Shown: piece by piece, positions 35,345 through 44,841 of the stretch
Position numbering within the stretch: the first letter of the stretch is position 1
Layout: each line of letters starts with the position of its first letter
DNA from: Flavobacteriales bacterium UBA7468
Lineage (GTDB): Bacteria > Bacteroidota > Bacteroidia > Flavobacteriales_D > Crocinitomicaceae
Length of the DNA stretch: 64,000 bases
Reading direction: 5' to 3'
NCBI GenBank assembly: GCA_002478565.1
Contig: DLPC01000018.1
Coordinates: 17,147-81,146 of the forward strand
Position numbers and translations under genes: made by a program
The notes under the pieces: model-generated
The model's input: the letters and a program-made list of their open reading frames with translations, nothing else
Database searches by the model: none
What the model was told of the DNA's origin: nothing

Positions 35345-35915
35345 TTACAAAAGCCACTTCATTGCGACGCCCAATGAAATCCCATGGCGCATTGTAGCCC
35401 ATGTAAATCAATTGCTCCTTAAATGCAATGCCTTCTTTTTGAAGTAGCGCTTTTAGCTCTTGGGCTTTCTCTGTTATTGTAGCATCGTCTGAATAGCCCC
35501 CAAAACGCAATACTGCCAAAGTTCTCTCTTCTTGTTTGGCAATTTTGACCTGTGGGTTACTCGGATGAGGCAGGGCATCCATCGTGTATTGCTTGGGCAT
35601 GACAAATGCCATTTCCGTCTGTTGCCCCATCTCCATAATTACTGGCGTGGTCATGGCTATTTTCTGCCCATTTTCATTACCCCCAAAGATGTAACCAGCC
35701 ACTCTGCGAAAGCCCATACTGCTGTTTTCATTGTAAGTTTGGGCTTCCATTTCTGTTTGTGCCAAAATGAGTTCAGGGTAGCGTCTGATTTCTGCTTTTC
35801 TCGTTAAAACTCGAAGTACTTCGTAGTCAGGGGATTCAATGGAAGATCGCATAAAAGACATCAGAATAAAGAACAACACTCCTACAACAGACAGGACGAC
35901 AACTAGCTTTTTCAA
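35334..35915 (-). CDS. SOUL family haem-binding protein
   Basis: A 193-residue protein with an N-terminal hydrophobic anchor (residues 2-22) followed by a SOUL/HEBP domain: SPDYEVLRVLTRKAEIRRYPE (28-48), FGGNENGQKIAMTTPVIME (about 77-95), YTMDALPHPSNPQV and LAVLRFGGYSDD. Family members bind haem or other tetrapyrroles. The function in bacteria is unclear. Single gene, convergent with the PrpE-like gene. Confidence 0.88.
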   Translation of the reverse strand: MKKLVVVLSVVGVLFFILMSFMRSSIESPDYEVLRVLTRKAEIRRYPELILAQTEMEAQTYNENSSMGFRRVAGYIFGGNENGQKIAMTTPVIMEMGQQTEMAFVMPKQYTMDALPHPSNPQVKIAKQEERTLAVLRFGGYSDDATITEKAQELKALLQKEGIAFKEQLIYMGYNAPWDFIGRRNEVAFVISE

Positions 35916-35936
35916 GTGGATTTTTTATATAAAACA

Positions 35937-35965
35937 TTGCAATTGTAAAAAAGTTCTTATCTTTG
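35937..35965 (+). promoter_or_regulatory. Promoter of tRNA-Arg
   Basis: TTG at 35937-35939, 18-base spacer, then TATCTTTG at 35958-35965, the same -7 octamer as at tRNA-Val. The tRNA begins 11 bases later. Confidence 0.7.
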
Positions 35966-35976
35966 CAGTCGAAATC

Positions 35977-36050
35977 GGCCTCGTAGCTCAACTGAATAGA
36001 GCATCAGATTACGGCTCTGAAGGTTTCAGGTTTGAATCCTGACGAGGTCA
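35977..36050 (+). tRNA. tRNA-Arg (anticodon ACG)
   Basis: A 74-base cloverleaf. The acceptor GGCCTCG pairs with CGAGGTC (one G-U), the D stem is GCTC/GAGC, and the anticodon stem TCAGA/TCTGA encloses loop TTACGGC, giving ACG at 34-36. The T arm is TCAGG TTTGAAT CCTGA. Discriminator A; CCA not encoded. A34 would be converted to inosine to read CGN. Confidence 0.93.
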
Positions 36051-36060
36051 CAAGCGAAAA

Positions 36061-36087
36061 ACCCAGCACGAAAGTGCCGGGTTTTTT
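36061..36087 (+). terminator. Terminator after tRNA-Arg
   Basis: Stem ACCCAGCAC / GTGCCGGGT with one A-C mismatch and a GAAA loop, then six Ts (36082-36087). Confidence 0.8.
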
Positions 36088-36117
36088 GTTTTTAGGAGCA
36101 AGTGTAAACTATTATTC

Positions 36118-38796
36118 TCACCTCTCCTCTACCCGAATCCTGATATCAAATTCAAAGGAACCTGCTTGGTCCGCTTTGTAATTGGTGTGCCAATAATTAT
36201 TAAAGACATACAAATAAAGAGGTGAAATGCTTTGCTCTTGACGTTTCCAGACTTTTGCACTTGCAGTTTGTGTTTCGTCAATAGGTGCGCCAAGTTCAAT
36301 GAGGTTGCAATCTGGGGTGTAGATGGTGATGCGCCATTTTGCATCTTCTAAAACAAAATGATCTGTCACACAGATGAACTCTTTATTTGAACCCGGAAGT
36401 TGGTTTTGAGGATACGAAACAACAGATTGATCGCCATAGCTTAAGGTAGGTACTTGCAAGTCGAAAGGCAAGCAAATATGCAGTGCTTCTTTTTCGCGAA
36501 TGGCTTTTTTATCGATGGTATAATGCAAAATAAATTCGTCTGGTAGGGCTGTCGGCTGAAATTGAACTGTAATGTTCAGGTTTGGATGCACAATAGTTTG
36601 AATTGCTTTTTTAGCATCATTGCGTTGAACGGGTAAAATTTCATTGTGCTGAGGAGCAAGTCCCAAACTATAAATACAAGCACCTAGCCCCGGTGTATCT
36701 TGACGAAGTAATTCAATTTTATCCCATTTAAATGATTTGATTCCCGATTGGGTTTCATTCCAAGTAATACTAAAGTTACTTACCGAGCTATTATTGCAGT
36801 ATCCATTGACCTTAACGGGTCTTGCTATGCGTATGAATTGCGCTTGTGCGGAATCCAAAAAGGCTTTTTTGATACGCCATTGTTCGGTAGTGAAATACGT
36901 GTCCGGAGCTGATATACTGCACCAAGCCCCCCAAGTATGCTCATGAAACAATACAAGATTACGGCGGATTTCACGAAGTTCAGCTTGATGTTGTAATTTT
37001 TGGTCCGAATTTAATTTTTCTTCAAAATCAATGACTTCCTTAACCAAGCGACGCATCTGGATTTCTTCAGCCGCAGTTGAATAAGCGCCGTCTTCCCAAT
37101 AGGGGCTGATTTCACCTGTAACGAGAGGAAGGTCGGCTTGATACTGGTTTAAAAACTTAGCAAACAAGGTGTCAATATTGGAAATCACTAATTGCGGTGA
37201 GCTGTATTTTTGGTTCCAATCGGCAACAAATTTGCAAAGAAGGGTATCTACTGGGCCATTGTCTGCATTTTTCGTGTAGCGCAATTGCACCATTTGATAG
37301 GGATAATCCTGTAATGTTTCTAAATAACTAGAGATGCGTTTTTCCCATTCAAAAAATTGTTGCCCCACCGCTACATTATGAAAATACGAATAGCCTTTTC
37401 CTGCTGTCCAAACCAACAATTTTTGAGTTGTATCCGCTTGAGGGTGCCACAAAAATGGACGGTCTCCGGTTTCATTGATGACTCCACCAACGCGGTCGCC
37501 ATGATCCGGTAGGTTTTGCACATAATTTGGCCCTAATGAAAGGTAAGGAATCTGTTGTTTGGTATAGGCTTCAAAAGCAGTATATGTTTGCCCTGGAATA
37601 TCAGTGACCATCGCATTGGAAATCTGGAAGCCATATTTTGCTTCAAGTTCATGGGCATAAGCGGTGAGCCATTCGTATTCTTGCTGGCGCATCAGGCCCG
37701 TGAGGCAATTGGCATAGTTGGCAGAAAGCACTAGTTGTCCGCGCTGCACCGCCGCCACAAAAGCAGCCTCTTCTTGAGCGCTTGCCACAGATAAAAAATT
37801 TTCGACCGCCCATAATGATTCTATGTGCCAAATGGGTTTTTGATCACCTACAGGGCCTTTAGCGATCCAACGGAGCGCCGAGCGAATGTTTTCGGTCTGA
37901 ATTTTGGCAACTTCAGATTGCAAATGCGAATAACCGATATCATTGTGCGAATGGTGTATGATATGAAATTCGAGGTTTTTGGTTGGCAGCACTTCAATAT
38001 TGAGACTTTGTGTTGCTATTGTGTTGCCATTTTGATACAAAGAAATTTGCAAAGGATCTTTACCCGTAAAATCTTTGGGGTAAGCCGCGATCGTAATGGT
38101 TTGATAACCCGTTCTGACGCGTTTACTGTACTTAAAAAAGGGTGATTCTAATACCAGACTATCTATACCAAAAGGAATGACACACTCAAAATTCAAGGGA
38201 CGCATATGCTCGTTGCGCAACACCAAATGACTGGCTGTTGCTGTAAAGTCAAATTTTTCTTGGTATTTAAAAACCATCAGCCAGTCTCTGCTTTGTGCTG
38301 CTCGTCCAACAATTTTAAAACGCGCATTTTTTGTGGGCCCAGACCAAGGTAACTCAAGTTCAAAAAAGCCAAAGATATCTTTGTTGATATCCTTTTCGAG
38401 CATTGTAAAACGGTAATTTCCTTGCGGCGCATAATTGCTGGCCAACTGAAAATTTTGCCTTTCTGACCAACGCTTTTCTGTTTTGAAGGTGAATAGTAAA
38501 CTGTCGTTTAAATAGACATCAAAAAAACGATCTTGTGCGCTAGTGCCCGAAGAAAAGCCGATCAGAAACTTGAACTGAGCTACACCATTGTGCACATTTG
38601 GCTCTTGCGCCTCCCACTCAATGGCCGAGTGTCCATCGCAACGTGTCAAAAGCGCTTCTTTGGCAAAACCACGAAAGGGTGAAAAATACGCTATGTCTTC
38701 TCCGCTGATTTTAGTCGAATAGCCCGCAAAAGGTTGTTGACCAAAGGAAAAGTTTAAACTCAGGATGAAAACAAAAATTAAAGCGATTTTCTTCAC
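36118..38796 (-). CDS. Glycoside hydrolase family 38-like alpha-mannosidase
   Basis: An 892-residue exported protein (signal peptide 1-20, ending FSFGQ). The N-terminal 270 residues are beta-rich. A GH38-type catalytic barrel then starts at about 283 with HHSHNDIGYSH, the zinc-binding His-Asp pair. The likely nucleophile Asp is in VTDIPGQTYTAF (about 400), and HEHTWGAW (about 630) supplies further zinc/substrate ligands. The C-terminus is beta-sandwich. The family cleaves alpha-mannosides with a zinc ion. The DIPG form is that of uncharacterised bacterial GH38 relatives, so the substrate is not certain. Monocistronic, with GH92 elsewhere in the window as a possible functional companion. Confidence 0.82.
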   Translation of the reverse strand: MKKIALIFVFILSLNFSFGQQPFAGYSTKISGEDIAYFSPFRGFAKEALLTRCDGHSAIEWEAQEPNVHNGVAQFKFLIGFSSGTSAQDRFFDVYLNDSLLFTFKTEKRWSERQNFQLASNYAPQGNYRFTMLEKDINKDIFGFFELELPWSGPTKNARFKIVGRAAQSRDWLMVFKYQEKFDFTATASHLVLRNEHMRPLNFECVIPFGIDSLVLESPFFKYSKRVRTGYQTITIAAYPKDFTGKDPLQISLYQNGNTIATQSLNIEVLPTKNLEFHIIHHSHNDIGYSHLQSEVAKIQTENIRSALRWIAKGPVGDQKPIWHIESLWAVENFLSVASAQEEAAFVAAVQRGQLVLSANYANCLTGLMRQQEYEWLTAYAHELEAKYGFQISNAMVTDIPGQTYTAFEAYTKQQIPYLSLGPNYVQNLPDHGDRVGGVINETGDRPFLWHPQADTTQKLLVWTAGKGYSYFHNVAVGQQFFEWEKRISSYLETLQDYPYQMVQLRYTKNADNGPVDTLLCKFVADWNQKYSSPQLVISNIDTLFAKFLNQYQADLPLVTGEISPYWEDGAYSTAAEEIQMRRLVKEVIDFEEKLNSDQKLQHQAELREIRRNLVLFHEHTWGAWCSISAPDTYFTTEQWRIKKAFLDSAQAQFIRIARPVKVNGYCNNSSVSNFSITWNETQSGIKSFKWDKIELLRQDTPGLGACIYSLGLAPQHNEILPVQRNDAKKAIQTIVHPNLNITVQFQPTALPDEFILHYTIDKKAIREKEALHICLPFDLQVPTLSYGDQSVVSYPQNQLPGSNKEFICVTDHFVLEDAKWRITIYTPDCNLIELGAPIDETQTASAKVWKRQEQSISPLYLYVFNNYWHTNYKADQAGSFEFDIRIRVEER

Positions 38797-38848
38797 GGGA
38801 ATTCAGGAATTTAAGTCTAAGAAATGATTCACCTAAGGTAGTAAATCC

Positions 38849-38856
38849 TAATTTTG
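38849..38856 (+). promoter_or_regulatory. -7 promoter box of the nitroreductase gene
   Basis: TAATTTTG matches the TAnnTTTG consensus 16 bases before the ATG at 38873. No convincing -33 TTG is seen. Confidence 0.4.
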
Positions 38857-38872
38857 CACTAAAATAAAATTT

Positions 38873-39463
38873 ATGCGCTTCAATCTTTCTGAAATCAATG
38901 AACTGATCCGGTCCAGACGCACCATCTACCCAGAACAATTTTCTGAAAGAAAAGTCCACAAAGAACAAATCGAGTTGCTACTCAACAATGCGCAATGGGC
39001 GCCTACACATGGCAATACGCAACCGTGGCGCTTTCATGTTTTTATGGAAGATGGCCGTCAAAAGCTCAGTACTTTTTTGGCCCAAACCTATTTAAAACTG
39101 ACGCCTGTTGAAAGCCAAAACGACGCCAAGTTGGCAAAAATGCTCAAGCGCCCCTTACTTTCTTCTGTTGTCATTGCCATAAGCATGAAACGCCAAGAGA
39201 CAGAAAAAATTCCTGAAATAGAAGAAATTGAAGCTGTTGCTTGTGCCATTCAGAACTTACACCTCAGTTGCACGGCCTATGGCTTAGGTGGCTTTTGGTC
39301 CACTCCAAAGTTAATTTACAGTCCTGAAATGACTGCTTTTTTAGGGCTTTCTGACAAAGACAAGTGCTTAGGTTTGTTTTACATCGGATATCCTGCTGTA
39401 GAATGGCCTGAAAACCAACACCGTCGACCTTTAGAATATAATTGTACCTGGATCAACGACTAA
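38873..39463 (+). CDS. Nitroreductase family protein (YdjA-like)
   Basis: A 196-residue FMN-dependent oxidoreductase. N-terminal IRSRRTIYPEQFSER (13-26) and QWAPTHGNTQPWRFHVF (about 41-57) form the flavin-phosphate site, and the C-terminal GLGGFWSTPK and LGLFYIGYPAVEWP complete the NAD(P)H/FMN pocket. Short length fits the YdjA subfamily. Physiological substrate unknown. Confidence 0.88.
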   Translation: MRFNLSEINELIRSRRTIYPEQFSERKVHKEQIELLLNNAQWAPTHGNTQPWRFHVFMEDGRQKLSTFLAQTYLKLTPVESQNDAKLAKMLKRPLLSSVVIAISMKRQETEKIPEIEEIEAVACAIQNLHLSCTAYGLGGFWSTPKLIYSPEMTAFLGLSDKDKCLGLFYIGYPAVEWPENQHRRPLEYNCTWIND

Positions 39464-39500
39464 AACTCCCTTCAATTTGCGTTTTTTCGTTCCTTTGTAC

Positions 39501-40259
39501 ATGCGTCTATTTAAAATTCTGCTTTTATCTTTACCCACCCTGCTTTGGTCCCAGGCCTATAATAAACTTGGTCAACCCAATTTCTTCGGCTTTCACTACA
39601 GAGCTATTTTACCCATGCAGCAGATGCAATCTGGCATCCAAAACTTTGCTGACAGCGTTTTACAGTGCAGTATTCAGCCCACGAATGGCTACACTTTTGG
39701 CGGAATTGTACGCTATGGACTGACTGACCTCATTTCGATAGAAACAGGGCTTTATTACAACCAGCGCAATTATCAAATCAATGCAACGCGGACAGATAGC
39801 GCCATCAGTGTTGAGCAACGCTTCCGTTTTGTTCAATTTGAGGTACCTATCCAGGGGCTCATTGCCATCAAACTAAGCAAACAAATTTATGCAAATGCTG
39901 CGCTAGGTGCCAGCCTCTTGTATAAACCAAGTAGTGTAGCTACTTATATCAATCCTTATGATAAACATGAATTTAGGCAAGTAGGCTTAGTGGACATCAA
40001 TGACAAACTTGGCTTCGACCTGCGTGCGAGCGCGGGTTTTGAGTTCAGAGATAAAAAACTAGGGGTGTTTTACATAGGTGGCACTGCATTTATACAGTTA
40101 CAACCCGCCTTTACCTTTTTATCAAGGTATCAATACGTGAATTTCAAGCAAGCTGCTGCAGGACCGGTTAATGCATCTGGTTTTGGCCTCGATTTCAAAT
40201 ATTTTATCCCTTACACCAGACCTGGTCAGCAAATCTTTAAGCCGGGGCCTATTGAATAA
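39501..40259 (+). CDS. Outer-membrane beta-barrel protein (porin-like, OMP_b-brl type)
   Basis: A 252-residue protein from the ATG at 39501 (signal peptide RLFKILLLSLPTLLWSQ). An ATG at 39477 would extend it by eight residues. The body alternates aromatic and small residues in barrel strands: FGGIVRYGLTDLISIETGLYY, FVQFEVPIQGLIAIK and LGFDLRASAGFEF. It resembles the Bacteroidota OMP b-barrel (PorT-like) family of about 200-250 residues, with no specific function assignable. Ends exactly one base before the convergent gene at 40260. Confidence 0.7.
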   Translation: MRLFKILLLSLPTLLWSQAYNKLGQPNFFGFHYRAILPMQQMQSGIQNFADSVLQCSIQPTNGYTFGGIVRYGLTDLISIETGLYYNQRNYQINATRTDSAISVEQRFRFVQFEVPIQGLIAIKLSKQIYANAALGASLLYKPSSVATYINPYDKHEFRQVGLVDINDKLGFDLRASAGFEFRDKKLGVFYIGGTAFIQLQPAFTFLSRYQYVNFKQAAAGPVNASGFGLDFKYFIPYTRPGQQIFKPGPIE

Positions 40260-40664
40260 TTACTTATTTCCCAAACGATAGCCTAAATAAGCCATTGGCA
40301 AATAGGCAACGATCAAATCCAAGAGCGTAAACCAAAGTGGTGTTCCTGGCAAACTAAGCACCATCATGACACCACCAGCCAAGAAAGCAAAACCAATTGC
40401 CATGGCGTGAATAAGGCTGCGCTCTACTTTCATTTTACTTACGAAAAAAGCACCTATGAATGTCCCGAGCGCATGTGCCAAGAACGGAAATAAAAAATGG
40501 ATGGGTTGCATATGGGCCATTGCAGCAGCCAAACCTTTTTCGGTACTTAAATCCTGACCAGCAGGAGCTGCAATAAGCTGAGTTCCGAGCTGTACAATTA
40601 AGCCATTAGAAATGGCGCCAATAATTAAACCAAGTATGGAAAGTAAAATAGATTTCATAGCCAA
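40260..40664 (-). CDS. Small uncharacterised four-helix membrane protein
   Basis: A 134-residue polytopic protein with helices at about 5-25, 55-76, 86-103 and 110-130, and a conserved-looking loop MAHMQPIHFLFPFLAHALGTFIGAF. No known motif recognised. The second Met (40658) is an alternative start. Last gene of the long minus-strand run, separated from the VanX-type gene by 55 bases. Confidence 0.65.
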   Translation of the reverse strand: MAMKSILLSILGLIIGAISNGLIVQLGTQLIAAPAGQDLSTEKGLAAAMAHMQPIHFLFPFLAHALGTFIGAFFVSKMKVERSLIHAMAIGFAFLAGGVMMVLSLPGTPLWFTLLDLIVAYLPMAYLGYRLGNK

Positions 40665-40719
40665 AGAATTGTCGAAATAAATTAAAGTAAAACAAAGTAA
40701 AGCAAAAAAAGGAAATATA

Positions 40720-41484
40720 CTAGGGCTCCACGAGGACTACTTGATATTTCTGCTTGGCTTCTTCCCTACTACAAGCGTTATAGTGCCACCATTCGGTCGG
40801 CAACTGCCTGAATCCTTGACTTTTCATAAGGTTCCTGAGCAATAGTCTGTTAGAAAGCTGTTGCGTTGAAAGTTGGCCAGTTCTTAAAAAAGAATCTTCA
40901 AGACAAGGGTAAGCAATTTTGCGGATGTCATCAAAGCCCGCACCCATATCGAGCAACTGACCCTTGGCATCCAAGATACTGATGTCAATAGCAGCGCCAA
41001 AATTATGAAGGCTTCTGTTTTTGGGATTTGAAACAAACTTAGCGCGCTCCACTGGAATAATCGTATCAAGTGCCTTCCACATTTTTTCTTGAACGGAAAC
41101 CGGACGAAGGGCATCAAAAATCAGTAAACGATAACCAGGTCTCTGTTTCGAAAGCGCTTGCTGCACCTTGGCTAAACGTGCGGCAACATCTTTTTGTAAA
41201 TAAGCGCGGTCGATGGAAAAATAAAGGCGTTGTTTGAGAAAGTTATCTGATGTGCAGTATTTCAAATCGATTTGAATATCGGGGCAAATAGACTGTACAT
41301 CGACAAGCTGAGCAGGAAGAATTGTTGTTTTTTGATCCTTGATTGGCCCTTGAGACTTGATATTTTCTTTGATTTTTACTTGAGGATGATTCTTTTGCTT
41401 GTGAGCTGAATCAGCAATGTCACATGCAAACAAGACAACTCCGAGATAAACGCCGAAGAAAACTCCCGATAGTAATCTATACAT
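40720..41484 (-). CDS. M15D D-Ala-D-Ala dipeptidase (VanX/DdpX family)
   Basis: A 254-residue exported zinc dipeptidase with a hydrophobic N-terminus ending in VVLFAC (possible lipoprotein). The VanX zinc motif SLHNFGAAIDI (His and Asp ligands, about 160) and EWWHYN (catalytic Glu and third His ligand, about 233) are intact, and RLLIFDALRP supplies the oxyanion Arg. It hydrolyses D-Ala-D-Ala, here more likely for peptidoglycan-peptide recycling than for vancomycin resistance, since no vanHA genes are present. Shares one base with the dapA stop. Confidence 0.88.
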   Translation of the reverse strand: MYRLLSGVFFGVYLGVVLFACDIADSAHKQKNHPQVKIKENIKSQGPIKDQKTTILPAQLVDVQSICPDIQIDLKYCTSDNFLKQRLYFSIDRAYLQKDVAARLAKVQQALSKQRPGYRLLIFDALRPVSVQEKMWKALDTIIPVERAKFVSNPKNRSLHNFGAAIDISILDAKGQLLDMGAGFDDIRKIAYPCLEDSFLRTGQLSTQQLSNRLLLRNLMKSQGFRQLPTEWWHYNACSREEAKQKYQVVLVEP

Positions 41485-42365
41485 TACAACGCTTGAAGCA
41501 AACGCGTGGTTTCAGCCTGAATGCGTGAACGCAAGCCTTCGGAAACTGGATGTAATGGTAAACGCATGGTTTCTTGCATTAGGCCACGAGCTGCCAAGGC
41601 CACCTTGACACCGCCAGGGTTTCCTTCTTCGAAGAACATTTTTGTGACGCTAAAGAGGTCGTAATGCGCTTGCTTGGCCAACTCAAGGTTGCCAGACATG
41701 GATGCGTGTACCATTTGTGAAAAACGCTCTGGAAAGGCATTGGCCACTACAGAAATAACACCATCAGCACCAGCAGCAATCAGCGGCATTGTCAGGTTGT
41801 CGTCTCCGGACAAAACACCAAAACCAGGCTTTCTTTGACGGATGATGTCCATGATTTGTTCCATATTGCCAGAAGCTTCTTTGACAGCAACAACATTTGG
41901 AATTTCTGCCAATTCTAAAGTAGTTTCTGGGCTCATGTTCGAGCCTGTTCGGCCTGGTACATTGTAAAGAATGATAGGCAAATCAGTGAAAGACGCCACC
42001 ATCTTGAAATGTGCTACTATTCCTTTTTGAATGGGTTTGTTGTAGTACGGAGAAACCGACAAAATGCCATCGACACCACTTGGTACGTTCTTCAGTAAAG
42101 CCTCAAGACCCAATGTATTATTGCCACCAACACCATAAACCACAGGCAATTGACCATTATTGACTTCGAGCACTGTATCAAGAACCAAACGCTTTTCATC
42201 TTGACTAAGTGTTGGAGATTCTCCGGTAGTACCTTGAACGACTAAAAAATCAGTTCCACCTTGAATTTGCAAAGTAACCAGTGCTTTGAGCGCAGCGATA
42301 TCTATGCTGCCATCTGTTTGAAAAGGAGTAACCAATGCTACGCCTGAGCCTTTAAATGTTTTCAT
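41484..42365 (-). CDS. dapA: 4-hydroxy-tetrahydrodipicolinate synthase
   Basis: Condenses pyruvate with aspartate semialdehyde in lysine/meso-diaminopimelate synthesis. The 293-residue TIM barrel shows GTTGESPTLS (45-54), the catalytic Tyr in YNVPGRTG (about 135) and the Schiff-base Lys in VAVKEASGN (about 162). Normal length. Overlaps the preceding gene by 4 bases (translational coupling). Confidence 0.97.
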   Translation of the reverse strand: MKTFKGSGVALVTPFQTDGSIDIAALKALVTLQIQGGTDFLVVQGTTGESPTLSQDEKRLVLDTVLEVNNGQLPVVYGVGGNNTLGLEALLKNVPSGVDGILSVSPYYNKPIQKGIVAHFKMVASFTDLPIILYNVPGRTGSNMSPETTLELAEIPNVVAVKEASGNMEQIMDIIRQRKPGFGVLSGDDNLTMPLIAAGADGVISVVANAFPERFSQMVHASMSGNLELAKQAHYDLFSVTKMFFEEGNPGGVKVALAARGLMQETMRLPLHPVSEGLRSRIQAETTRLLQAL

Positions 42366-42826
42366 TGGGCAATTCTTTCTAAAGTTTGTTGAATGTATTT
42401 GAGTTGAGCCTCAGGCTCGGACTGCGCGGTATCTATTTGGAGGTCAAATTTTGGATTTTGAGCATTGACCAAGACCCTACGCTGAATGCTTGTTTGTTGC
42501 AACAGCGGAAATATTTTTGAATCGAGCTCTGCCTTCCAAATGAGTAGATCGTATGCTTTTTGTAATTCCGCTTCTAATTGAATGTCTTTGAGTTTACCAA
42601 AAAAAGAAAAATCTGCTGGTGAGTTGTAATAAATTAAAAAGTGAGGTGGAAGGTTTTTCTTATCTAGGTCTTTGGGGATATTGACTATAATGAGCGCATG
42701 TGCAAATTTGTTAAGCTGCAAAAAATGATCTATCGCCTTGACAAAGGTGCGCATTTGTAGGTCGTCGGTGTAATCCCAGACAATCGCAATGCGTTTAGTT
42801 TGCTTCCAAATACTCGTATTACTCAC
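42362..42826 (-). CDS. Conserved Bacteroidota protein of unknown function between ligA and dapA
   Basis: A 154-residue soluble protein with an alternating alpha/beta pattern: IAIVWDYTDDLQMRTFVKAI, HALIIVNIPKDLD, HFLIYYNSPADFSFFG and YDLLIWKAELDSKIFPLLQQ. The layout recalls a Rossmann-like fold; I recall such proteins (DUF6913-type) at this locus in related genomes but cannot verify it. Coupled by 4-base overlaps to both ligA and dapA. Confidence 0.7.
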   Translation of the reverse strand: MSNTSIWKQTKRIAIVWDYTDDLQMRTFVKAIDHFLQLNKFAHALIIVNIPKDLDKKNLPPHFLIYYNSPADFSFFGKLKDIQLEAELQKAYDLLIWKAELDSKIFPLLQQTSIQRRVLVNAQNPKFDLQIDTAQSEPEAQLKYIQQTLERIAQ

Positions 42827-44832
42827 TGTGAAATCAATTTTATAAATTCATTTTCAGATAACAAAGTTACACCTAAGTCGGTAGCTTTTTGCAATTTGGC
42901 AGGCCCCATATTTGCTCCGGCTATCAAAAATGTTGTTTTTGCTGAAACAGAAGACCCCATTTTACCCCCGTTGAGTTCAACGAGGTCCTTGAGCTCGTCG
43001 CGGCTAAAGGATTCAAAAGTACCTGAAATCACGCAAATTTTTCCTTCCAATTTGTTCGAATGTAAGGTTTTTGCTTCAGATTGAAATTGCAGCCCAACAG
43101 CTTGTAATCCTTCGATGAGCGCTAGATTTTCTGAAAAACTAAAATAAGACAAAATGGATTGAGCTATTTTCTCTCCAATTTCATCGACCTCCAATAAAGC
43201 TTCTAGATTGGCACTGCGCAAAGCATCCATATTTTGAAATGCAGCAGCTAATTTTTTGGCTACAGTTTCACCAACAAAACGAATCCCGAGCCCAAACAAA
43301 ACACGTTCAAACGGAATTTGCTTAGAGGCTGCTATCGATTGCAATAAATTATTGGCCGATTTTTCAGCCATTCTATCTAAGGTATAGAGTTGATCAAAAG
43401 TTAAATAGTACAAGTCTAAAGGGCTTTTAATCATATTCTTAGCAAACATCAATTCAACTGTTTCTTCACCTAAGCCATCAATGTTAAGCGCTTTACGACC
43501 GATGAAATGCAGTATTTTACCTGTTACTTGCGGTGGACAACTCAACTCATTGGGGCAGTAATGTTGTGCTTCCCCCTCTTGTCTTTCCAAAGGGCTTTTA
43601 CACTCTGGGCATTCGTGAATAAAAGAAATACGCTTTTCAGACTTTCTTAAACCCAAATTTACACCCACAATTTTTGGAATGATTTCTCCGCCTTTTTCGA
43701 CTTGAACGGTATCTCCTTCGCACAAATCAAGTTTCTGAATTTGGTCAGCGTTGTGTAGGGAGGCTCTTTTGACGGTAGTGCCGCCCAATTGAACCGGCTT
43801 GAGATTGGCGACAGGAGTAATTGCTCCGGTGCGTCCTACTTGATAAACGACTGATTCAAGCAAGGTTTCGACTTGCTGGGTTTTAAATTTATAAGCAATG
43901 GCCCAACGTGGAGATTTTGCGGTGAGACCAAGCTGTTCTTGTTGGTCAAAAGAATTGACCTTCAGGACTATTCCATCGATATCAAAAGGGAGATCAAAGC
44001 GTTTTTTATCCCAGAAATGAATGAAATCCATGATACCTTCAATCGTGTTGGTTTTCTCAATCATGCGCATCTGAGGATCAGGCACTTTAAAGCCCCAATT
44101 TTTGGCTTCATTTACCGCTTCAAAATGCCCATTCGTGGACTTCGAGACCCCATAAACACCATAAAGATAGCAATCGAGACCGCGCTTGGCGACTTCTTTG
44201 GAGTCGAGTAATTTAAGGGTTCCGGATGCCGTATTTCTTGGATTGGCAAAAAGCGCTTCACCTTGCGCAGCACGTTGCGCATTGAGTGCTTCAAATTTTT
44301 GCTGTGGCATGAATATTTCTCCTCGAATTTCAAAATCGGAGGGCGCTAGGTCATTGAGCTGCAACGGAATGGAACGAATAGTACGTACATTATTGGTGAC
44401 GTCCTCACCTTGTTGGCCATCGCCGCGGGTGAGCGCCTGAACCAACTTGCCGTTTTGGTATTGAATACCTATGGCAACACCGTCATATTTGAGTTCACAA
44501 ACAAATTCGGAAGCTGCCCCGAGTGCTTTTTGACAGCGCTCTGCCCAATCGATGATTTCTTGCTCAGAATAACTATTGGATAAAGACAACATTGGAAAAC
44601 GATGCGCCTTTGCTTCAAATTTCTTAGTGAGATCCCCTCCTACTCGTTTGGTAGGGCTATTGACATCAATGTAAGCAGGATATTGTTTTTCAAGCGCTTC
44701 AAGTTCTTTGAGTAACATATCAAACTCATAATCAGAAATTTGAGGCGTATTGAGCACATAATAGGCATGGTTGTGCGCATGTAGTTGAGCACTTAGTTGA
44801 GCCATTTTTGCTTGTATAGCTTGCGAATCCAT
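42823..44832 (-). CDS. ligA: NAD-dependent DNA ligase
   Basis: Seals nicks in DNA replication and repair using NAD. The 669-residue protein has the Ia domain with YYVLNTPQISDYEFD near the N-terminus, the adenylated Lys in CELKYDGVAIGI (about 115), the OB fold, a Cys4 zinc finger (CPEC near 405 and two Cys near 420-427), helix-hairpin-helix repeats (about 440-580) and a C-terminal BRCT domain (about 590-669, GKICVISGTFESFSRDEL). All standard for LigA. Confidence 0.97.
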   Translation of the reverse strand: MDSQAIQAKMAQLSAQLHAHNHAYYVLNTPQISDYEFDMLLKELEALEKQYPAYIDVNSPTKRVGGDLTKKFEAKAHRFPMLSLSNSYSEQEIIDWAERCQKALGAASEFVCELKYDGVAIGIQYQNGKLVQALTRGDGQQGEDVTNNVRTIRSIPLQLNDLAPSDFEIRGEIFMPQQKFEALNAQRAAQGEALFANPRNTASGTLKLLDSKEVAKRGLDCYLYGVYGVSKSTNGHFEAVNEAKNWGFKVPDPQMRMIEKTNTIEGIMDFIHFWDKKRFDLPFDIDGIVLKVNSFDQQEQLGLTAKSPRWAIAYKFKTQQVETLLESVVYQVGRTGAITPVANLKPVQLGGTTVKRASLHNADQIQKLDLCEGDTVQVEKGGEIIPKIVGVNLGLRKSEKRISFIHECPECKSPLERQEGEAQHYCPNELSCPPQVTGKILHFIGRKALNIDGLGEETVELMFAKNMIKSPLDLYYLTFDQLYTLDRMAEKSANNLLQSIAASKQIPFERVLFGLGIRFVGETVAKKLAAAFQNMDALRSANLEALLEVDEIGEKIAQSILSYFSFSENLALIEGLQAVGLQFQSEAKTLHSNKLEGKICVISGTFESFSRDELKDLVELNGGKMGSSVSAKTTFLIAGANMGPAKLQKATDLGVTLLSENEFIKLISQ

Positions 44833-44841
44833 TAGTTAAAG

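Noticed and set aside
40720..41484. Vancomycin resistance gene vanX
   Set aside because: The enzyme family matches but vanH, vanA and a VanRS pair are absent; the gene is coupled to dapA, so recycling of cell-wall peptides is more likely.
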